A DNA stretch of 9,631 nt from Mesorhizobium sp. (GTDB taxonomy: Bacteria > Pseudomonadota > Alphaproteobacteria > Rhizobiales > Rhizobiaceae). The notes below the pieces were generated by a model. The model was given only the letters and a program-made list of their open reading frames with translations, was not told the DNA's origin and ran no database searches. Positions 6,332 to 9,631 of this stretch are shown here, in pieces. The stretch covers positions 1 through 9,631 of the forward strand of contig JAUYMV010000137.1 of assembly GCA_030698645.1 (NCBI GenBank), given 5' to 3'. How positions within the stretch are numbered: the stretch's first letter is position 1; every line of letters starts with the position of its first letter. A program made the position numbers and the translations under genes.

Positions 6332-7378
6332 TCATCCGAACCCCGGATAGACATGCCGGAAGGACGAATCGGCAGGCTGCAGCGCAGCGCCCCCGTCGCC
6401 GAAGGCCGGGTGCATGTGCCATGGCCGCGCATTCGCGTCCGTCAGCGCGTTGAGATCGCGCATATAGGCCGCGGCCTCGCTCGAAAGGTCCGACCGCATG
6501 CGCTGCCAATCGGGAAAATGGGAAAAGGCGTCGAGCCAGATAGCGCGCCCGGCAAGATATCCGGACGCGCCGGCCCGGTAGGCATGCGTCAGGATGTTGC
6601 GGAAATCCGCCTTGCCGGCGCCGGCCGACAGCATCACCCACGGCCGGCCGGCAAGAGTGCCCATCTCGTCGAAAATGCGCTGCGCCCCGTCCCCTCCCTC
6701 ATTGCCGACGCCGGGGACATCCGCGGCGTTGACCGGGCTCTCCAGCTTGAACACATCGACGCCGTAGTCAGGCCTGGCGAACTCCGCGACCGAGGCCAGC
6801 ACGTCGTCGGCCTTCTTGCCGCGCATCTCGACATAGTCGCCGGTCTGATGCGCGTCGCCCGCCAGCGGGTAGACGAGAAGCTCGAAAAGAAACGGAATAT
6901 CAAACCGCTGGCAGGCTTCGCCGATTCGCTTGACGAAGTCCTTCTGGTGATCGTTCGCGGCCGGGCCGGCATCGGGCCGGTACCAGGCGAGCACCTTGAC
7001 CGCGTCGCCGCCCATGCGCTTGATCTTCTCCACCGACCAGTCATCGATCTCCGACGAAAAGCGACCGTCCGGCGTTTCGCGGAAGATCGAATCCTCCAGC
7101 GTCACGATGAGGCCCTTCTGCGGCGAGAGCAGATGCAGGCCGCGCGGCACGGCGTAGTGCGGATCGAGAAGCAGCGCGGAGGATTCGCCCTGCAGCGTCT
7201 CGATCAGCAATGCCTTGAAGGCCGCCACGTCGTCATAAGGCGCATCCTTCATGCCGTAATGCCCGGCGATCGGGTTTTTGATCGGCGGCCGCTGGTCGAC
7301 CGCCGTCATCTTGAAGCGCCCCGCGCCATCGGCCATGCGCCGCATGCCCCAGAGTTTTCCCGCCGAAAGCTGGATCAT
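6332..7378 (-). CDS. LacD-type class I aldolase; candidate sulfofructose-1-phosphate aldolase
   Basis: The 348-residue protein belongs to the tagatose-1,6-bisphosphate aldolase (LacD) family. It has AVDQR (26-30), the core GGDAVKVLAWYRPD (123-136), the Schiff-base region VDVFKLESPVN (207-217) with Lys211 as the likely imine-forming residue, and the phosphate-binding end AGASGYLAGRAIW (269-281). E. coli YihT, which does the proposed reaction (sulfofructose-1-phosphate to DHAP and sulfolactaldehyde), is a distant relative of about 290 residues; this protein is longer, like LacD, with an extra C-terminal part (about 300-348). The ATG at 7378 overlaps the kinase stop as ATGA, so the two are co-translated. 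That, plus the YihV-like kinase, favours the sulfosugar substrate over tagatose bisphosphate, but the substrate is inferred. Confidence 0.82.
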   Translation of the reverse strand: MIQLSAGKLWGMRRMADGAGRFKMTAVDQRPPIKNPIAGHYGMKDAPYDDVAAFKALLIETLQGESSALLLDPHYAVPRGLHLLSPQKGLIVTLEDSIFRETPDGRFSSEIDDWSVEKIKRMGGDAVKVLAWYRPDAGPAANDHQKDFVKRIGEACQRFDIPFLFELLVYPLAGDAHQTGDYVEMRGKKADDVLASVAEFARPDYGVDVFKLESPVNAADVPGVGNEGGDGAQRIFDEMGTLAGRPWVMLSAGAGKADFRNILTHAYRAGASGYLAGRAIWLDAFSHFPDWQRMRSDLSSEAAAYMRDLNALTDANARPWHMHPAFGDGGAALQPADSSFRHVYPGFG

Positions 7379-8271
7379 GCCCGCTCCTTCATGAACTGCT
7401 CGACCTCGGCGCGCGACGGGAGGCCGGCCCGTCCGCCGAAGCGCGCGCACTTGATCGCGGCGACCGCGTTGGCGAACCGGATGGCCGAAGGCTCCGGCCT
7501 TCCCTCGCCGAGCGCCAGCGCGAAGGCGCCGTGCCAGGCATCGCCGGCGCCCAGCGTATCGACGGCCTCGACGGGATAGACCGGCATGTGGCGCGTCTCG
7601 CCGCCGTCGAGCCAAGTCACGCCCCGTGCGCCATCGGTCACGCAGACCCACGCCCCCGTCGCCGACTGTGCGTTTCGCAGCGACGCGGCGAGATCGTCCT
7701 CGCCGGAATAGTCGCGCAGACCCTGCGCGGAAAAGGCAATGTGGGAAGCGATTTCCAGCGCCGCCTGTGCCTCCATGATCGGCGCTTCGGCGTCGAGCAC
7801 GCCGGGCTTGCCGGCCTTGCGCGCGGCCGCCAGCACGGCTGTTCCGCCGAGCGGCCAGCGCGTGTCGGCAAGCGCCGCATCGAACGCGCCGAGACTCGCG
7901 CCGTCCAGCCATTCGGCGCCGAACGAGATTTCAAGGTCGCGATAATTGACGATCTGGCGCTCGCCCGCCGCATCGATGAACACCGAGGAGAACGACGAAC
8001 GGCGCCCGGCAAAGCGCCGCACGAGCGAACAGTCGACGCCTTCGTCCAGGAGCTCGGCCACGATCATGTCGCCGATGGGATCGGCGCCGAGGCGGGCCGC
8101 GAGCCGCGCCGCGCCGCCAAGCCTGGCGACCGTCACCGCCGCGTTCGCCGCGCAACCGCCACCCGACACGGCAGCGTCCCTGGCGCGATATTTTTCCGCC
8201 CGGCGCGGCATCGCATCGAGCAGGAACACGAAGTCGATGACGGCGACGCCGGCGATTAGGATGGTTGTCAT
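7375..8271 (-). CDS. yihV: PfkB-family sugar kinase, probable 6-deoxy-6-sulfofructose kinase (YihV-like)
   Basis: The 298-residue PfkB (ribokinase) protein has the N-terminal GGGCAANAAVTVARLGG (37-53) and the C-terminal signature DTLGAGDAWHGAF (238-250) with the catalytic base Asp244. It phosphorylates sulfofructose at C1 with ATP. It matches E. coli YihV, as I recall that sequence, along its whole length and with almost no gaps: EKYRAR (26-31), GERQIVNY (103-110), LADTRW (134-139), HIAFSAQGL (177-185) and KCARFGGRAGLP (274-285) all have counterparts. Lys27, Asn109 and Arg138, the residues I recall as contacting the sulfonate in YihV, have the same numbers here. I chose the ATG at 8271 because it matches the YihV start; a TTG at 8328 would overlap the operator and adds a non-homologous leader. 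It overlaps the aldolase gene by 4 bases. Operator 2 (8329-8352) lies 57 bases upstream. Confidence 0.87.
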   Translation of the reverse strand: MTTILIAGVAVIDFVFLLDAMPRRAEKYRARDAAVSGGGCAANAAVTVARLGGAARLAARLGADPIGDMIVAELLDEGVDCSLVRRFAGRRSSFSSVFIDAAGERQIVNYRDLEISFGAEWLDGASLGAFDAALADTRWPLGGTAVLAAARKAGKPGVLDAEAPIMEAQAALEIASHIAFSAQGLRDYSGEDDLAASLRNAQSATGAWVCVTDGARGVTWLDGGETRHMPVYPVEAVDTLGAGDAWHGAFALALGEGRPEPSAIRFANAVAAIKCARFGGRAGLPSRAEVEQFMKERA

Positions 8272-8328
8272 GGCCCGGTCAGGAAGCGCGTGAGATGGAA
8301 GCAGCGAAAGCCGGGGCAGCCTAGCCAA

Positions 8329-8352
8329 GTCTTATATAAGACACAAGACTTC
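8329..8352. promoter_or_regulatory. Probable operator 2 between the kinase and phosphodiesterase genes
   Basis: GTCTTATATAAGAC at 8329-8342 is a perfect 14-bp palindrome, followed after two bases by AAGACTTC (8345-8352). It is the second copy of the composite site found upstream of suyA, differing mainly at the spacer bases and one central base. It lies 57 bases before the kinase start and 84 before the phosphodiesterase start, so it can control either or both. Its TTATAT core could also serve as a -10 box. Recognition by the GntR-type protein is inferred. Confidence 0.75.
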
Positions 8353-8436
8353 GATTGTACGAACTTTCCGAACACGGGCTTCCGAAGCCAGCCGCCCTCC
8401 TCTAACAATCGGCTCCCTCTGGCCGGCGATCCATCG

Positions 8437-9270
8437 ATGAAGCTCGTTCACATCTCCGACATCCACATCAACGCCGACCCCATCGGCGGCGCGGACACGA
8501 TTGCGGCCTTCGCCGCCTGCCTTGCCCATGTCGAGAAGCGGCATGGCGACGCGGATGCCGTCGTCATCACCGGCGACTTGACGCATCACGGCCAGCGCCA
8601 TTCCTATGTCCGGTTGCGCGAGATGCTGGACGCCTGGCCGACAAAGCCCTTCCTGATGATCGGCAATCACGACCATCGCGACACGTTCCGCGAGATCTTT
8701 CCGGAGGTCGAGGCTGACGTGAACGGCTACATCCAGTATGTCCGCGACGTCGCCGGGCACCGGCTGGTCTTCCTCGACACCAACCTCGTTGGCAACCACA
8801 GCGGACGCCTTGGCCCGCGCCGCCAGGCCTGGCTCGCAGCGCGGCTGTCGGAGGCGGCGCGCGACGGATTGCCGGTGCTGCTGTTCCTGCACCACAATCC
8901 GCTCCCGATCGGCGTGCTGGCGACCGATATCCTGGCGCTCGTGCAAAGGAAGGAGTTCGCCGCAATCCTGCGCGCCCATCGCGACACGGTCAGGCACATC
9001 TTCTTCGGTCACTGCCATATGTCGCTGTCGGGATCGCTCGAAGGCATCCCGTTTTCCGCGCCACGCTCGACAAGCCATCCGGGCTGGCCGGAATTCGAAG
9101 GCCGCCTCGCCTATGGCCACGGCTCGATCGAGCCGAGCTACAATCTGGCGCTGATCGACAACGACAACATCGTCGTCCACACGATCGAATACCGGCTGGA
9201 CGACCGCATCGAATGGGAGCCGCTCACCGGCGGCGGCACCGGCTCGGTCACCGTTCCGCCCGGAGCGTGA
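8437..9270 (+). CDS. Calcineurin-like metallophosphoesterase (CpdA/GpdQ-type phosphodiesterase)
   Basis: The 277-residue protein carries the full set of binuclear metallophosphoesterase motifs: SDIH (7-10, Asp8 and His10), GDLTHHG (46-52, Asp47), GNHDH (76-80, Asn77 and His78), FLHHNPLP (150-157) and GHCH (191-194, His192 and His194). The length is that of cyclic-AMP phosphodiesterase CpdA and glycerophosphodiesterase GpdQ. It should hydrolyse a phosphodiester in the cytoplasm, since no signal peptide is present; the substrate cannot be read from sequence. I chose the ATG at 8437 because the protein then begins directly at the first metal-binding strand; the ribosome site is weak. The frame is open back to 8290 but that part is low in similarity signals and crosses the operator. 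It is divergent from the kinase and shares the operator region with it, so it may belong to the same regulon. Confidence 0.82.
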   Translation: MKLVHISDIHINADPIGGADTIAAFAACLAHVEKRHGDADAVVITGDLTHHGQRHSYVRLREMLDAWPTKPFLMIGNHDHRDTFREIFPEVEADVNGYIQYVRDVAGHRLVFLDTNLVGNHSGRLGPRRQAWLAARLSEAARDGLPVLLFLHHNPLPIGVLATDILALVQRKEFAAILRAHRDTVRHIFFGHCHMSLSGSLEGIPFSAPRSTSHPGWPEFEGRLAYGHGSIEPSYNLALIDNDNIVVHTIEYRLDDRIEWEPLTGGGTGSVTVPPGA

Positions 9271-9309
9271 CGCGGCGAAGTCGAAGTCTGCCCGCCTGAA
9301 CGACCGACC

Positions 9310-9345
9310 GGGGGATTGCCAGGAGGCATTGCTCCGGCCGTTTTT
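9310..9345 (+). terminator. Weak candidate terminator after the phosphodiesterase gene
   Basis: About 40 bases after the stop, GGGGATTGCC (9311-9320) can pair imperfectly with GGCATTGCTCC (9325-9335) around an AGGA loop, and GGCCG plus TTTTT (9341-9345) follow. The stem contains a mismatch and a bulge, and the T-run is not directly adjacent, so the call is tentative. Confidence 0.3.
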
Positions 9346-9401
9346 CCCCGTGGCGCCGCGCTGAGCGCGCCGATGGACGGGCGAATTCGCTCTTTTCCTT
9401 T

Positions 9402-9417
9402 TAGTCAAAACGGACTA
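9402..9417. promoter_or_regulatory. Short inverted repeat upstream of acpXL
   Basis: TAGTC at 9402-9406 and GACTA at 9413-9417 are inverted copies separated by 6 bases, located 48 bases before the acpXL start. It could be a regulator site, but a five-base arm is short enough to arise by chance. The rest of the 9271-9464 gap shows only the weak terminator candidate. Confidence 0.25.
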
Positions 9418-9464
9418 GACGCAAGTCTTCCAAATTCGGCATGCACGCCAGCGAGGGGATTTCA

Positions 9465-9631
9465 GTGGGTTCGACATTCGACAAGGTTGCCGACATCATC
9501 GCCGAGACGAGCGAGATCGACCGTTCCACCATCACGCCGGAAAGCCACACGATCGACGACCTGGGCATCGACAGCCTGGACTTCCTCGACATCGTCTTCG
9601 CCATCGACAAGGAGTTCGGCATCAAGGTGCC
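9465..9631 (+). CDS. acpXL: Acyl carrier protein AcpXL for very-long-chain fatty acid of lipid A (3' part missing)
   Basis: Fifty-five codons are visible before the right edge; the family is about 90-100 residues. The protein has [19 protein letters not shown] (5-23) and the phosphopantetheine site [11 protein letters not shown] (33-43), with Ser37 as the attachment residue. This wording is that of rhizobial AcpXL, which carries the C28-type hydroxy fatty acid that an acyltransferase puts on lipid A; the genes for its synthesis normally follow downstream and would lie outside the window. I chose the GTG at 9465 because AGGGGA (9454-9459) sits 5 bases before it and it gives the usual N-terminus. 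An in-frame ATG at 9441 would add eight residues. It is a conserved chromosomal gene and marks the end of the sulfosugar locus. Confidence 0.88.
   Translation, partial: MGSTFDKVADIIAETSEIDRSTITPESHTIDDLGIDSLDFLDIVFAIDKEFGIKV

Noticed and set aside
7379..7912. N-terminal extension of the aldolase frame up to 7912
   Set aside because: The extension overlaps the kinase coding sequence and is Arg-rich without family similarity; the ATG in the ATGA overlap gives the normal aldolase start.
8272..8328. TTG start at 8328 for the kinase
   Set aside because: It would place the start codon against the operator and add 19 residues absent from YihV; the ATG at 8271 gives a start collinear with YihV.
9424..9430. 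AAGTCTT upstream of acpXL as a third regulator site
   Set aside because: Only a seven-base half-site without the GTCTTATAYAAGAC palindrome; expected by chance in a window of this size.
1..9631. CRISPR array, tRNA, rRNA, insertion sequence or phage genes
   Set aside because: No regularly spaced repeats, cloverleaf candidates, transposase motifs or terminal inverted repeats were recognised on either strand.

Overview
The window looks like the chromosome of a Rhizobiales alphaproteobacterium (Mesorhizobium/Phyllobacteriaceae-like). The base composition is GC-rich, and the right edge carries the start of acpXL, the acyl carrier protein that rhizobia and relatives use to put a very-long-chain fatty acid on lipid A. 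Most of the rest reads as an accessory catabolic locus for a sulfonated sugar, most likely sulfoquinovose (SQ, the head group of plant and algal sulfolipid).

Layout, left to right. 1-723 (-, cut by the left edge) and 790-1077 (-) are the large and small subunits of a UxaA-family lyase that best resembles (2R)-sulfolactate sulfo-lyase SuyB and SuyA. 1198-1932 (+) is a GntR/HutC-type regulator, divergent from suyA. 1929-2879 (-) is an AEC-family permease whose stop codon overlaps that of the regulator. 2980-3246 (+) is an orphan ribbon-helix-helix protein. 3254-4339 (-) is a Gfo/Idh/MocA protein and 4341-5729 (-) an L-fucose-isomerase-like protein; they are translationally coupled. 5769-6317 (+) is a secreted histidine-phosphatase-like protein that lacks its second catalytic His. 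6332-7378 (-) is a LacD-type class I aldolase and 7375-8271 (-) a YihV-type sulfofructose kinase; they overlap by ATGA. 8437-9270 (+) is a calcineurin-like phosphodiesterase. 9465-9631 (+) is the 5' part of acpXL.

Reading as a pathway (inference): the Gfo/Idh/MocA protein may release SQ from its glycosides as an NAD-dependent sulfoquinovosidase. The FucI-like isomerase would give sulfofructose and the YihV-like kinase sulfofructose-1-phosphate. The LacD-like aldolase would split that into DHAP and sulfolactaldehyde. A dehydrogenase not in this window would give sulfolactate, and SuyAB would yield pyruvate and sulfite. That would be a sulfo-EMP-type route with non-E. coli isomerase and aldolase families, joined to desulfonation in one locus. 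The strongest anchor is the kinase: it has the same length as E. coli YihV as I recall that sequence, and the three sulfonate-contacting residues I recall for YihV (Lys27, Asn109, Arg138) stand at the same numbers.

Two non-coding sites tie the ends of the locus together. A palindrome GTCTTATAYAAGAC followed, after two variable bases, by AAGACTTC occurs once in the suyA/gntR intergenic region and once in the kinase/phosphodiesterase intergenic region. These are probably operators of the GntR protein. No intergenic gap exceeds 300 bases; I saw no tRNA, rRNA, CRISPR array or insertion sequence.
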